Notes under the pieces: model-generated | Seen by the model: only the letters and a program-made list of their open reading frames with translations | Databases searched by the model: none | Told to the model about the DNA's origin: nothing | Made by a program: the position numbers and the translations under genes | In this document: in pieces, positions 45,401 through 57,519 of the stretch | Numbering within the stretch: the first letter of the stretch is position 1 | Layout: each line of letters opens with the position of its first letter | From: Dipteris shenzhenensis | Lineage: Eukaryota > Polypodiophyta > Polypodiopsida > Gleicheniales | DNA length: 64,000 bases | Assembly (NCBI GenBank): GCA_047967505.1 | Contig: CM106540.1 | Reading direction: 5' to 3' (one strand)

Positions 45401-47580
45401 CTAAAAACATGCACAAGGAATCCTAAAATCACATGTGCATTGGCACTTTTGCCATTATCCTAATGCCATTCTCCGCTAGTGGTAATGTGCATTCTTCTAT
45501 GTAGTGATCACAATCTAAGATGTGTAGATATCATATGGAATTGTGTCAATCTCTGTGGAGAATGGCAGTGGTGCCAATCTCATACCATGACGTGAAAACA
45601 TGCACAAGGAATCCTAAACTCACATGTGCATTGACACTTTTGCCATTATCCTACTGCCATTCTCCGCTAGTGGTAATGTGCATTCTTCTCTGAAGTGATC
45701 ACAGTCTCCGATGTGTAGAGATCATATGGAATTGTGTCAATCTCTGTGGAGAATGCCACCAATGGAGAATGGCAGTGGTGCCAATCTCATACCATGACCT
45801 GAAAACATGCACAAGGAATCCTAAACTCACATGTGCATTGGCAGTTTTGCCATTATCCTACTGCAGCCAATAAAATTAGTGGAATGTCAATCTATAGGTT
45901 TAGTTTGTCTAGATTACCACTATCGAAGAATGGCAGTGATGCCAATCTCATGCTGTCTAGACTACCACTAGTGTGGAATGGAATCGGACACCACTCTCAT
46001 ATGATCACTGGAAGACCCCTCCTAGAATAGTAGGGTAAACATTTGTACAAGTGGAGAATGGCAGTGGTGCCAATCTCTTATTAGGCCCTAAGAAATGGCA
46101 TTGAGAAGCCTAAACTCACATGTACATTCTTATATGTAGTGATCACTGTCTCCGCTGTGTAGAGATCATATGGAATTGTGTCAATCTCTGTGGAGAATGC
46201 CACCAGTGGAGAATGGCAGTGGTGCTAATGTCATAACATGACCTCAAAACATGCACAAGGAATCCTAAACTCACATGTGCATTTGCACTTTTGCCATTAT
46301 CCTACTGGAGCCAATAAAATTAGTAGAATTTCAATCTATAGGTTTAGTTTGTCTAGATTACCACTAGCAGAGAATGGCAGTGATGCCAATCTCATGCTGG
46401 CAACTACATAATGTCACTGAGATCATCAAACTCACATGTGGAATGGAATCGGACACCACTCTCCTATGATCACTGGAATACCCCTCCTAGAATAGTAGGG
46501 TAAACATTTGTACAAGTGGAGAATGGCACTGGTGCCAATCTCTTGTTAGGCCTAAGAAATCACATTGAGAAGCCTAAACTCACATGTGCATTCCTCTATG
46601 TAGTGATCACTGTCTCCGCTGTGTAGAGATCATATGGATTTGTGTCAATCTCTGTGGAGAATGCCACCGGTGGAGAATGGCAGTGGTGCCAATCTCATAC
46701 CATGACCTGAAAACATGCACAAGGAATCCTAAACCCACATGTGCATTGGCACTTTTGCCATTATCCTACTGCAGCCAATAAAATTAGTGGAATGTCAATC
46801 TATAGGTTTAGTTTGTCTAGATTACCACTAGTGGAGAATGGCAGTGATGCCAAACTCATGCTGGCCCTAAGAAATGGCATTGAGAATCCTAAACTCATGT
46901 GTGCATTCTTCTAGACTACCACTAGTGGGGAATGGCAGTGATGCCAATCTCATGCTGGCAACTATATAATGACATTGAGATCATCAAACTCACATTTGGA
47001 TTGGAATCGGACACCACTCTCCTATGATCACTGGAATACCCCTCCTAGAATAGTAGTGTAAACATTTGTACAAGTGGAGAATGGCAGGGGTGCCAATCTC
47101 TTATTAGGCCCTAATAAATGGCATTGAGAAGCCTAAACTCACATGTGCATTCTTCTATGTAGTGATCACTGTCTCCACTATGTAGATATCATATGGAATT
47201 GTGTCAATCTCTGTGGAGAATGGCAGTGGTGCCAATCTCATACCATGACCTAAAAACATGCACAAGGAATTCTAAACTCACATGTGCATTGCCACTTTTG
47301 CCATTATCCTACTGCAGCCAATAAAATTAGTGGAATGTCTAGACTACCACTAGTGGAGAATGGCAGTGATGCCAATCTCATGCCAGAACCTACATAATCA
47401 CACTGAGATCATCAAACTCACATGTGGATTGGAAGTGGACATCACTCTCCTAGAATACCCCTCCTAGAATAGTAGGGTAAACATTTGTACAAGTGGAGAA
47501 TGGTAGTGGTGCTAGTCTCCTATTAGGCCCTAGAAAATGGCATTGAGAAGCCTAAACTCACATGTGCATTCTTATTAGCA
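42490..47580. repeat. Higher-order satellite-like array rich in palindromes
   Basis: Modules recur in shuffled order: CTAAACTCACATGTGCATT, GGCACTTTTGCCATTATCCT, CCAATAAAATTAGTGGAATG, TCTCCTATGATCACTGGAAT, GTAGTGATCACTGTCTCCGC, AGAGATCATATGGAATTGTG, and GGAGAATGGCAGTGGTGCCA. CTAAACTCACATGTGCATTG-type starts occur near 42,503, 42,947, 43,763, 44,234, 44,691, 44,898, 45,220, 45,614, 45,823 and 47,275. A fuller unit is about 470-500 bp. More than twenty near-palindromes GAGAATGGCA...TGCCAATCTC are included. Short frames inside are artefacts. Confidence 0.9.
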
Positions 47581-47639
47581 TCAGTGCCCTTCTCTAGAAG
47601 GTCAAGTGAGAAAACTCTCATGTGATAACCTTCACATAA

Positions 47640-47864
47640 GGAGAATGGCACTGGTGCCATTCTCTGATTCTCTGCAATCCATGTGATGAATCGAACTTCT
47701 ACCATTCTCCTTAACATCATGGAGGATGGCACCAGTGGCATTATCCTCAAACTCTCACAGAGGATGGCACTTGTGCCATTCTAAACAAACTCCCAATCCA
47801 TGTGTTCAATGGCATTTGTGACACTCTTCTAACATCATATTATGTTGGAGAATGGCATGAATAC
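47640..47864. repeat. Dispersed GAGAATGGCAC palindromes upstream of the 48-kb gene
   Basis: Inverted repeats with arms GAGAATGGCAC/GTGCCATTCTC, or one or two changes from it, start near 47,641, 47,714, 47,761 and 47,841. Confidence 0.75.
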
Positions 47865-48077
47865 CATTCTTTATTATAACCATCTTAACTTTGATATTGT
47901 GTATATTTGCTTACTGTGTTGGTGTAGTTTTTCTTAATGCATATATAAGTTGCTTCACCTTGGTTATTTTGTTAAAAGAAGTTGCATTGTGGTTGTAATA
48001 TTTCCTACTACAGTTATGATTTTCTATTATACATTTCATTGTGTCCTTGGTTCTTTTATTAACAGAACATTGCAAGA

Positions 48078-50810
48078 ATGGCTAGCAAGGGAAAGAGAAA
48101 GGTTTGAGAGGTGTCAATTTATGATGGAGTTAGTTATGGAAGAGGATGGTTTTTGGATATATACAATAACAAACTCCAAAAACTCCATAAAGTGCATTGT
48201 TTTGTGAACATCCAAGGAAAAACTTTTGAAGATGTTGGACAAGTTAAAGAGATGGGGGATACCGAGAAAGACAACGTTCCTTGTCTCAAAATTCATACAT
48301 TGGGAGGCAATGTGTATCAATTGTATCCTGCTTGTTTTGAACATGCGAGGATGAATGCTACTGGGGAGGACACGATGATATCTAGGGGTTGGATTAATGA
48401 GCCAGAAAATTATACCAACCAACAGATATTAGAAAGCTTTGATTTGGTAACAAAAGGGATGAAGCAAGATATAAAAAAGAGTAGAAAAGTTTCGAAAAGA
48501 ACCAAGAAAAGTGATGTTGAGGGATCAAGCTCTCAAGTGTCTCAGAACACATTGAAAGAGAAGGCTAGAGAGACCGGTGAGGAGGAAACAATAGGTGAGA
48601 AGGAAATAAGGTCAAATGGAAAAACAAGCATTGGGGATAAACTGGAGGCTGAAGACAAAGAGACAACTTTAGGAGGAAAATAGGGAGGTACGGGAATAGT
48701 CACTGATGGAACTGGAAGTGGAGGTGATGCAATGGGGAGTGGTGAGACACATATAACAGGACATGGTGAGAAATCATATGAAGCAACTATCATCCTGTAT
48801 AAGAAAATCCAGCCAGATGTTGACTTTAAGGCACTACAAAAGAAATTGGAAAGGAAGGACACAAGTATGACAGGCTTGACGGAGTACGTAGAGTACTTCC
48901 CATTTGGTTTGGAGTTTGAGGTGTTGATCCCAGTGATGAATTGCTTTAGAGCACCAAGCCAATATGTGTACAGGACATTGACCCTCAGCTATGTCAGTGA
49001 CTTGGTCAAGAGTTTTGCAATGAATGCACGACCTCCTGCAACATGTGCATATCTTATCCCTTATCACACAGGCACAAATACTCCGATGTGCAAGGAAGAG
49101 ATAAAGGTGGAAAAGTTAAAGGAGTATAATTATTGGATTCTCGCAGGGCAGCATTCGATTTATGCTGCAAGGATGTTTATAACTAAAGCACATGGTGAAG
49201 CCTTCAATCAACGAAAAGGTTTCTATACATGGAGGAAGGCGAGAATTATTGTCAATGCACCAATTGAAGCAAGTTGTAAGATATCATCAATGGCCAACAT
49301 GGAGGCACAGACCGTTTTGAAAAATCAACCATATATCGATATCTTACAACACCTAAGGGCACAGTGGATTGCATTCGGATGACCAAAGAAACCAGCCCAA
49401 GGCCTTGTCAAAGGGCATAAAGATCGACAAAGTTGGGATGTGAGTAATAAACTTTGTTTTGTATGCATTTTTTATTTCAAGAATGTTTATGGCTTTGTAA
49501 AAGAAATGATAGTAGTGTCAATTCCCTGATGTGAGAATGGCACTAGTGCCATTCTTCTAGTTACCAAGTCATGCTTTTGACATGGTAATGGGAGAATCAC
49601 ACTAGTGTCATTATTATCTCTATTACATGATTTGGATTAGAAGAATGTCTAAGATGATTTTGATTTTTTTATATAGAATTTTGTAGGAGTTGCAAGCATA
49701 TCGATGGGCACAAACTTTGCTACCAAGGACACACACATGGTCACATATGATGATGACATCTACGAACAATGGATTAGGATTTTGACATTGGTGAAGCAGG
49801 GTGATCTTGAGGGTCGAAATCCCACAATAACATATATGAGGTGTCTGCTAGGATTGGAAGAGGAAGATGTACGTGCACTTCAAGCAGAGATTGAGTCTAA
49901 AGAAATAGTCTTGGTCAAGTCAAGCAAAGACAAGGACTCCATTGAAATGTCTCAACAGGCAATGGAGATTAAGCATGATAGAGCCCTGAAAGAAGCACTC
50001 ATCAAGGAGTTCAACTCACGTCACCCTTCGCCCCAACATCAAACATGGGATGCCCTTGCAACTTACTTCAAAATTGATTCAATTGTTTATTAGAGCTTTA
50101 AGGGTTCATGTGAGTCATGGGTCAAAGAGAAGCTGCAAGTTGGCAAGTCCACACCTGATTTCCCAAAAGCCGCGTCAATCTATGTTGATTGGGTGATTAG
50201 TTCAATAGAGGGTAACAAGTCTACATTGCAGTCTTGTTTTCCTTGGACAATTATTCAAGTGAACATGGAGATGGAGGGGGAGAGCTTTCTAACACGTCAC
50301 TCCAAGGGACAACTTCCAATCAGCTTGTGTGTGCTTGACACCTCAAAGGGATCTGCCAAAGGCATGTGTTGGGATAAGGATGCCTTCAAGAATTTGCTCT
50401 GTGGCTTGATGGAGACCGTTGCCACTCTGTCACAGTATGTATTGCTATCATTTATGACAATGATCAGGTGCTATTGTAGTAGGGAACATGAAGTTGTTGT
50501 TGACGTCTTTACTAATGGATGTGTGGCATTACAAGCATTGTCAAGCAAAAGAAAAGTGATCTCAATGGTGAAGACATCCCAATAGGTGACAGAGGTCGAG
50601 GCTATGTGTGTGGCACATGCATCAAATAATCCCCATATTAAGATTTGGTCTAGCATTGAGAGGCCTCTTGAGACACATAGAGCTGATTCACCTATCGATG
50701 AAGGAATTAAAGAGGGTGAGCATCACATTGAAGACTTGCGACCTTTAACTGAAGCAGATCTTGAAGCTATCCCAAAGATTATATTGGAAGATTTGGAGCA
50801 AGGTCTTTAG
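48078..50810 (+). pseudogene. Unrecognised gene with ParB-like G-x-H motif
   Basis: Start ATG 48,078 follows an AACAG acceptor-like site. One frame continues with TGA 48,105, TAG 48,681, TGA 49,380, TAG 50,091 and TAG 50,583, and no frameshift. An intron at 49,440-49,676 (GTGAGT...ATATAG) preserves phase. Visible segments: YGRGWFLDIYNNKLQKLHKV; a Lys/Glu/Ser-rich linker; YWILAGQHSIYAARMFI, which resembles the GxHR..AA core of ParB/Srx-fold domains; then KARIIVNAPIEASCKISSMA. The later exon has a charged C-terminus. A possible donor (GCAAG/GTCTTT, 50,804) could join it to the HAD-like exon at 51,609. The function is unknown and the ParB link is tentative. Confidence 0.5.
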
Positions 50811-50939
50811 CTACTCATTTATGCCTTGTGTATTCAGTTTCAAAATAATATGACTTTTATGGATTTTCTCGATTGCACATACTCTCATTATATTAAAGAG
50901 ATTAAACATTAGGTATGATAAAATTGTGTGACATAATGA

Positions 50940-51475
50940 CATGGGGAATGGTACTAGTGTCATTCTCCCTATGTCGGGTTATACGTAAGAGGTACTATTA
51001 AAATTTTATGTGACCTCATATGGAGAATGGCACTAGTGCCATTCTCTCTTTGTGGTTATGTAGAAATGGTAATACTGTTATGTTCCTTTCTTGAATCTAT
51101 GTTAGTTGAAAGCATTACAGAGATTAAAATTTGTATAGTATTAACTATGCTACCAAAGTTTGGATTTGGGTGCTTTCTACAAATCTATTGGACCAAAGTA
51201 ATACAGTATCTATGCTTTCAGATCATGCATTGTACATTTCTTTTGGGACATGGGGGGAGGCACTAGTAGTATTCTCTCCTCCCAATGAGGATATAGAGAA
51301 AGGCACTAGTGGCATTCTCCATAACCTTATATGTAAAATGGCACTAGCACCACCCCAAGAGAAGAATGGCACTATTGCCATTCTCTCTATGAGTTCAGAG
51401 AGAAAGGTTGCACTATTTGCATTCTCAATTGACTTTAGAGAGATTGGCACCAGTGCCATTCCCCAAAAAGACAAT
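50940..51475. repeat. Palindromes inside the putative intron
   Basis: Members of the GAGAATGGCAC family start near 50,944, 51,023 (24 bp, perfectly palindromic), 51,259, 51,297, 51,364 and 51,430. One more (49,534-49,557) lies in the intron at 49.5 kb. Confidence 0.8.
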
Positions 51476-51608
51476 GGAATCAGTGAACGGCGATGGATAA
51501 TGTTCGTACTTTATTTTTATTTATTAGTTTCATATGCTTTTGTGCTTCGACATTGTTGAATACACTCTAAAGAATCAAAATATTTCTATATTCCTCAACT
51601 TCCACAGG

Positions 51609-52893
51609 GACCAATGATGCATGGAAGGATATGGAGACATCAAATGTAGAGGACAACATACCACCCAAAATGGGGACTATCAATTACGCGATGGATACAG
51701 GAGGTATAGAAGAAAACATAATCCCAAAAATGGAGAAAATTGCAAGGAATATCACGAATCCTATACTTTTAGAAGAGAACATGGATGAACGTACTATCTC
51801 AACATTGGGGACAAGACTAGATAATCTTATTGTTGTTGCAAACATGTATGAAATCATAGCACCTGACAATTTGGATGAGTCAGAAGCCAGCAACTTCAAG
51901 GAGAATTTGGATCTATATCCACATGCAATTTCTTTGGATATGCCACGATTAACAATCATATTAGACTTGAATGGCCTGTTATTAAGTCGCTGCCTATTCA
52001 AGTCTCCAATACATCTGTCTATTATGCATGGCAAAAATAGTTATATGGTTGTTCGTCCTGGGTGCATAGAATTTCTTAAAATCTTGCTACAAAGATTTAA
52101 TGTAGGTATCTGGTCAACTGCGATGGAGTATAACATACTTGATATGGTAGGAAAGCTACAAAATTATGCAAATGAGAGCCTCCCTTTCTTTGTTATATGG
52201 TCTCAGCAAGGATGCTACACTTACAGTAAGACGAGGATAAATAGGCCTGACAAGGTTGGTGTTGAGGCAATGCTCAAACCCTTAGCAAAAATCTCAAAGG
52301 CATTTGGATGTGATGCTAGAAGGACAATCCTTGTTGATGACTCCCCATACAAGGCTTGCATTAGCCCTCCGTCAAATTGCATATTTCCTTCAACGTTTGA
52401 TGTATGAGACAAGGATGATAATATTCTACTAAGAGAGTTGATGCCGTACTTACTACAACTTGATGAAACTAAAGATGTGTGCAGCATGATTGAGACAAAT
52501 TGGTATGGACAATTACCTGTGATGGAGGGGCATAATGATTTCAACCTTGTCCAAAAAGTAATTGATGAATGGAGGGAGGAAAATCATGCATGGTCAAGAA
52601 TGGAATATAAAACAAGAAATCTTCCTCTTGCAGATCAACTAAGAGAGAGGGATATAGGTGGCAATACAGAACCAAAGGGTGTACACCCTAGTGCAACCCA
52701 TGGTGGTGATGGCCAGGTGCCTAAACTCAATGCATCCCAAATAAGACTTTTAAGGAATGCTCCGCAACTCTCTAGCATGAATGCTATGCAAGTTTCTCAA
52801 TTGGCTATAGACCTAGGGTACAAAGGTCGCTATATCAAGAAATACATTGCTAAGGGCTATATAAACCAACTACAGAATGCGTATTTTTCATAA
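51609..52893 (+). pseudogene. FCP1/NIF-like HAD phosphatase domain protein
   Basis: After a CTTCCACAG acceptor the frame runs to TAA 52,891 with one TGA at 52,405. HAD signatures appear in order: TIILDLNGLLL (canonical DLDxT/V; the second catalytic Asp is Asn here), VVRPGCIEFLKILL followed by FNVGIWSTAM (FCP1-type RPG and W-S/T), and TILVDDSPYKA (motif with DD). A C-terminal extension (NASQIRLLRNAPQLSSMN, MQVSQLAIDLGYKGRYIKKY) is not recognised. FCP1/SCP enzymes dephosphorylate RNA polymerase II tails; with Asn in place of Asp, catalysis is doubtful. It may be the 3' exon of the 48-kb gene. Confidence 0.65.
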
Positions 52894-52939
52894 AGGTACA
52901 TATGTCAAAGTGTTTTTTGATTTTATCTCAAGTCTCCAA

Positions 52940-53147
52940 CTGGGGTTACTGTGGCGCTTGTCAGGTGTAGAACCTCTGCCAGGAGATCACGATCGGCTAC
53001 ACTTCTTGATAGTAGACAACAATCTATCACGGTTAGGAATGCCCTTGAGGAATTGCTTGGGGTGAATTGGGGAAGCAGGTCAGGTGAACAAAAGGGTGAT
53101 CTATTTCAATGCCATGTATGTAAGGACAATGTGGTTGTCAAGTACCA
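52940..53147 (+). pseudogene. Short coding-like remnant before the CACTA element
   Basis: The frame reads VALVRCRTSARRSRSATLLD, VRNALEELLGVNWGSRSGEQ and FQCHVCKDNVVVKYH, in the same frame as the HAD-like gene. It then runs into the CACTA repeats at about 53,150. It could be a further exon of that gene cut by the element. Confidence 0.35.
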
Positions 53148-53902
53148 CATCTGTCTTAGCGCGTCTATAGATGCGGCTGTCTGTGTTTGCAAACAGGCTA
53201 GACGTGCTTGTAGACACGGTTTTAGACGCGCTCTGAGACGTGCCTATAGACGCGCTCCGACAGACGGACTTTTCTAAAAAGTAGAAAAGGACATGCGCTC
53301 GACACAAAAACGTAATACTGATACCAAAATCATGCATTTCTTGGATACGAGAAAGTACAAATCCAAAGAGAGAAAACTTCCAAAAAAGATCGACTGTAAA
53401 AAGACTTACCTTGGATAGAGGTATGGAAGGTTCTTCTCCTTTTTCAAAGTTGCTTCTCTTCCTTGTTTACCCTCTTCTCCTTTAAGCTTGGAAGTAAGTG
53501 TGGGTGCCTTCCTCTTAAGTGTAAGCTTGGAAGTAAGTGTGGGTGCCTTCCTCTTAAGTGTCGAAACTCTGGATCTGCTAATAGCAAAGCAAGCAAGCCG
53601 CGTGAAGTATAAGTAATGTGAAGAAAAGCAAAGCGAGCACGCTTAAAGCAGATTTAAAAGCCGTGTCTATAGGCGCATCTAATAGCACGTCTATACACAC
53701 ATCTAAATACACCTCAAATACACAAAGCAGACGCGGTTTTAGATGCACTTGTAGATGTGCACCATAGGATAGATAGACGCGGTTTTAGATGCGCTTGTAG
53801 ACGCGCACCATAGAACAGACAGATGCGGTTTTAGACGCGCCATAGAGTTTAAAATTAAATATTTGAAGAAAGGAAATTTTTTTTGGATTGTTTGTTTATA
53901 GG

Positions 53903-55350
53903 ATGTCTTCATCTTCAACAAGTAGCTCTAGTGAGGATTAATCCCTCTATATCCACCATCGCAAAATGTGGTTGGAGAAAAAAATCAAATGTATACGTGA
54001 TCGATGTCGAGGAAACATGTATCGTGCATGCAAGATTACACTCAATCACATCTCAAAGTATGGAGAATGGGATGCGACCATAAACGTGGTAAGTGTTAAA
54101 GAGTTAAGGTTGATTGAGATACCTATGGGTGTTCATATGTTTGAGTTATGATCCCGTTTGAATTTGATACAGGATGCAGTGCCACACCCGCATATGTTGC
54201 CCTATGCTCGCCACGAGGAGGCAAAGCATCGGCGATATAAGGTGGGATCTTCAGGAGGGACCGTTATAGATGCATGGAGTGATGGTGATAGTAGCCCTCT
54301 GCCATTACCTCATGAAGCCGTGGAGGAGGAGGTGTTTGATGATATGGTGCGGGATTTATATGTCCATCAAGGGAGGGATGATAGCATGGAGCAGGATTAT
54401 CTTTTTACTATAGCATCGACTCCACTATTTGAGGGGTGCACATTCTCTATTCTACGTGCCTCCCTTGAGTTACTAAACTTACAAACCATCTATGGATGGA
54501 GCAATGCAAGTTTGAATGCATTACTCAAGCAAGCTTTAAAGTCTATTTTGCAAACATGGTGAATTATGCTAGTGGGTCAATTACTCGAATGCTTTTCCTC
54601 ATTTGTGGTCTTCACGTGCAGGCTATTGTGTAAAATGCTTCCAAGGGAGAATAAATTACCAACCTCAAGAGATATGGCAAGGCAACATGGGAGAATTAGA
54701 TTACAAGCGCATCCATGCATGTGTCAACGATTGCGTTTTGTTTCGCGGACTACATAAGGATGCAAGAGAGTGCCCTACTTGTGGAGAGGCAAGATATAGA
54801 GCAGATCTCAAAACTTTGGACGTGCCTCGTAAGGTTCTATGACATTTTCCCATAATCCCTCGCATCCAACATATGTTCAAGTGCAAATCCATTGCAGAGC
54901 TCATGTCATGGCATTCCTCCCATCGATCAATCGATGGCAAGTGGAGAACTCCCGCGGACTCTCCTGCGTGGAAGCATATTGAAGACACATGGCCAAGCTT
55001 CAAGGAAGAACCTAGGAGCTTGAGACTTGGATTGGGTATGGACGGTGTGAACCCATTTGGTCTCAAAAGCACCTCTTACAGTGTATGGCCAGTGATATTA
55101 GTGAATTATAATCTTCCACCCTCTATGGCTATTAAGAAATGACATGTTATGCTGTCCCTTCTAATTCCAGGGAAACATAAAGTCAAAAATCTTGATGTTT
55201 ATTTGGAGCCTTTGATTGACGAGCTAGAGATACTTTGGAGAGGTATCGAGGTGTATGATGTGAGTAGGCCTCCCTCGTCACAAGACTTCAACTGCAAAGC
55301 AGTCTTGATGTGGACGATGCATGACTTCTAAGGCTATGGTGAGTGTTCAG
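53903..55350 (+). pseudogene. CACTA TNP2 transposase of element A, exons 1-3
   Basis: Exons 53,903-54,088, 54,173-54,528 and 54,622-55,350 match the nested copy in length and phase. Exception: an 11-nt deletion in exon 3 (near 54,689) shifts the frame. Further lesions: TAA in exon 1 where the other copy has GAA, TGA at 54,840 (CGA in the other), TGA at 55,140 (GGA), TAA at 55,329 (CCA). The donor after exon 2 is GC rather than GT. Recognisable Transposase_21 segments include YKRIHACVNDC, LGMDGVNPFGLKS, VNYNLPPSMA, LLIPGKHK and LEPLIDELEILWRG. Exons 4 onward continue at 63,001 beyond the inserted element. Confidence 0.9.
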
Positions 55351-55381
55351 GTAAGCATTGCACTTCTAATTATGAATAGGC

Positions 55382-55384
55382 AAA
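55382..55384. other. Target-site duplication AAA (left)
   Basis: AAA here and at 62,946-62,948 flank the nested element. Joining the flanks gives GAATAGGCAAAGGATGTGGC, which aligns with the uninterrupted intron of the nested copy (GAATAGGCAAGGACATGGC, 59,992-60,010). A 3-bp duplication is the rule for CACTA elements. Confidence 0.85.
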
Positions 55385-55399
55385 CACAACAAGACAAAG

Positions 55400-55645
55400 C
55401 ACCCATAGACGTGCGCACAGATGCGTTTCATGAACTAAATAAAAAACTACGGGCGCGTCTATTTGCACATCAGGAGACCCGCGTCTATTAGCGCGTCTAT
55501 ATATCAGACTTATGCGCGTATAGACGCGCTTATACACGTGTAAATAGACACGCATATAAACACTTTGATAGACGTACGTATAGACGCAAATCGAACAGAC
55601 AGACGCGAATATAAACGCGTTTGTAAACGCACTGATAGACGCGCC
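55400..55645. repeat. Subterminal repeats, left end of element B
   Basis: Many copies of a TAGACGCGTCTAT-type motif in both orientations (GCGCGTCTATATATC, CGTATAGACGCGCTTATAC and others). In En/Spm such motifs bind the TNPA/TNP1 protein. Confidence 0.85.
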
Positions 55646-55997
55646 TTTTTTTTAAAATAAATTTTACAGAATACTGTGTATGTTGTGTATGCTATATAGT
55701 GAATCCCATATCCACATTCTGTAATTCAATTCTTACAGCCAACCTCATTTTAATTACAATTCCAAATAAAATATTACAACTCCAAAACGCAATAAAATTG
55801 AAAGCTCAAAAAGTGCTTGTATATACATATAGCACGAAGCTAAGCCACGTCATGTGGCTCCAAGTACAAACAATAAGGAAGCTAAGCCATGTCATGTGGC
55901 TTCAAGTACAAAAAATAAGAGGAGTCTATATACAAGAGGCACGAAGCCAAGCCAATGGCTTTAAGTACAAAAAAGAATAGTAGCACTACTTCTACGA

Positions 55998-57447
55998 CTA
56001 ATCCTCGCTGCCTTCCACGCTCCCTTCTGCACTGCCTTCTGCGCTCCCTTCTGCACCTCCTTCCTCATCTTCCTCATCGTCTTGTGCAGGGGCGCCCTGT
56101 AAACAAGGGACAACATATATCAATGTATGAAAAATCAAATATTTACTTATAATTTTGGCATTATTTAATTACTTTCAAATACCTGGGGGGCCTGTCCAGT
56201 CGCTCGGGTATACTGCTCCTCAGTAATCAACCCGTCATCATAGAAGTGCCTCCATGTATCTCCTCTGCGATGGTGGCGGTGGTAGGCTGTCTCCACTGGA
56301 GTAGGGTATCTGCCCACGATCTCAAGCTGCATGACCGCGATACACTTTGTGGAGGGATTAGTACAAAGAAACAACCAACCTCCTAATAAACTACATAAGC
56401 AATATAATTTGAGATCGATACTTACAAATTGGGCCTCCCATGATTCAACACCCGCTGCTCCAAAATGCGCGCTCCCATACTCCTCCATTTGGATCCTCCG
56501 TGCCTCCACGTGCTACAGACTGGGCTCCTCCCTCGCTGACTTCATTGCCTTCTTCCACTCACGCTTCTGAGCGGTGTGGGGCGGGCCCCTTGGAGGTTGA
56601 CCTACCTCAAGTCTGGCAAGCTCCGCTAGTGCCTGCCTCTTAAGGGAAGATCTTTTATTGCTAAGTATCGTAACAATCTTTAACTTCCCCCATTTATCTG
56701 TGAATTGGCGATTGGGGGGGTTAGGATACCTAGAGCGAACAGTAGTGAGGGTCTCATCAGCCAACCTCTTTGGGTGGTCTTTATAGTGGATAAAGCAATC
56801 TCTGTAATTGTTAGCAATTACAGAGTGCATGAAGGCCATTATATCCTTCCCCCGCGCATCCATCAAGATGCCTCCTGTCTGGGTGATGTCATAATAAATC
56901 GTACCATCACCCAGAGGCATGTCTAAATCATCGGAATCATCATCCTCGGCCTCACCGCCACATGGCCCAAAGCACTGTGCCATGCATCCGCCACCGCTCT
57001 CCCTGCTACTATGCCTGCCACCCTGTCGTGTCGAGCTCGTACGCTGGCCACTCGTAGCTGGGGACTGCACGGGACTACGCTGACCACTCGTAGCTAGAGA
57101 ACCGAGTCTCGACGGCTGGGGAGTACGTCGACGACTCGCTGAGGCAGAAGGACCTCCTGAAGGCATGGGGGAAGGGGCATAAGACGGGATGGCAGAAGGG
57201 ACATAAGACGGCATGGGGGAAGGGGCATAAGATGGTACGGGGGAAGGGGCATAAGACGGGGCATAAGACGGCTGTGCGGACTCCACTGGGGTGATCTCAG
57301 GCGGTGTGGGGTGGCTCGGAGTCTGTAGTGCCGACTCCTGGGGAGTGTTAAGGGTACCCGTCATGTACCCATATAACTCCGCAGGACTAGGAGGGTGCCC
57401 TAAAATTCATGCGGATCAGGTGAGCTAGAAGCACTTCCTCCCCACAT
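55998..57447 (-). pseudogene. CACTA TNP1/Ptta-like protein of element B
   Basis: Three phase-0 exons on minus: 57,447-56,426, 56,326-56,183 and 56,096-55,998, with GTAAG and GTATTT donors and GCAG/ACAG acceptors. The start MWGGSASSSPDPHE is followed by a one-base frameshift near 57,403. A Pro/Ser/Tyr repeat region (PSYAPSPMPSYVPS) and a Ser/Arg-rich part follow. Then comes the plant-transposase-like core: ANNYRDCFIHYKDHPKRLAD, PNRQFTDKWGKLKIV, and EEYGSAHFGA with GRYPTPVETAYHRHHRRGDT and WRHFYDDGLITEEQYTRATG. The protein ends in an acidic GSAEGS repeat tail. One TAG at 56,513 replaces a probable CAG. It is likely the accessory DNA-binding protein of the element. Confidence 0.75.
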
Positions 57448-57519
57448 GTTAAACTGGAAAAAAATAAACAAATCTATTACTTTGGGAGCTGAGAAGAAAG
57501 GGGGAAAAAAAAAAAGAGG

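Larger units (their letters stand above)
53150..55384 (+). mobile_element. CACTA element A, left part (host of the nested copy)
   Basis: Homologous to the 57.77-60.0 kb part of the nested element: GACGCG repeat clusters at 53,155-53,275 and 53,640-53,845, the 53,280-53,600 leader, then TNP2 exons 1-3. It breaks in the intron after TNP2 exon 3, where the 7.56-kb copy is inserted. It resumes at 62,946. The left boundary near 53,150 matches an internal site of the other copy, so its own left half (with the TNP1-like gene) is missing or was never present. Confidence 0.8.

Noticed and set aside
42490-47580. CRISPR-like or coding interpretation of the regular repeats
   Set aside because: Modules shuffle in order, spacers are themselves repeated, and small frames recur only because the DNA repeats.
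25506-50810. TAG reassigned to glutamine, or programmed readthrough
   Set aside because: TGA and TAA also interrupt neighbouring element genes, and the NXPE-like gene ends at TAG. Methylation-driven C-to-T decay is simpler.
53146-53175. CACATCTGTC as the left terminus of element A
   Set aside because: It does not match the CACAACAA ends, and alignment continues into the interior of element B, so truncation is at least as likely.
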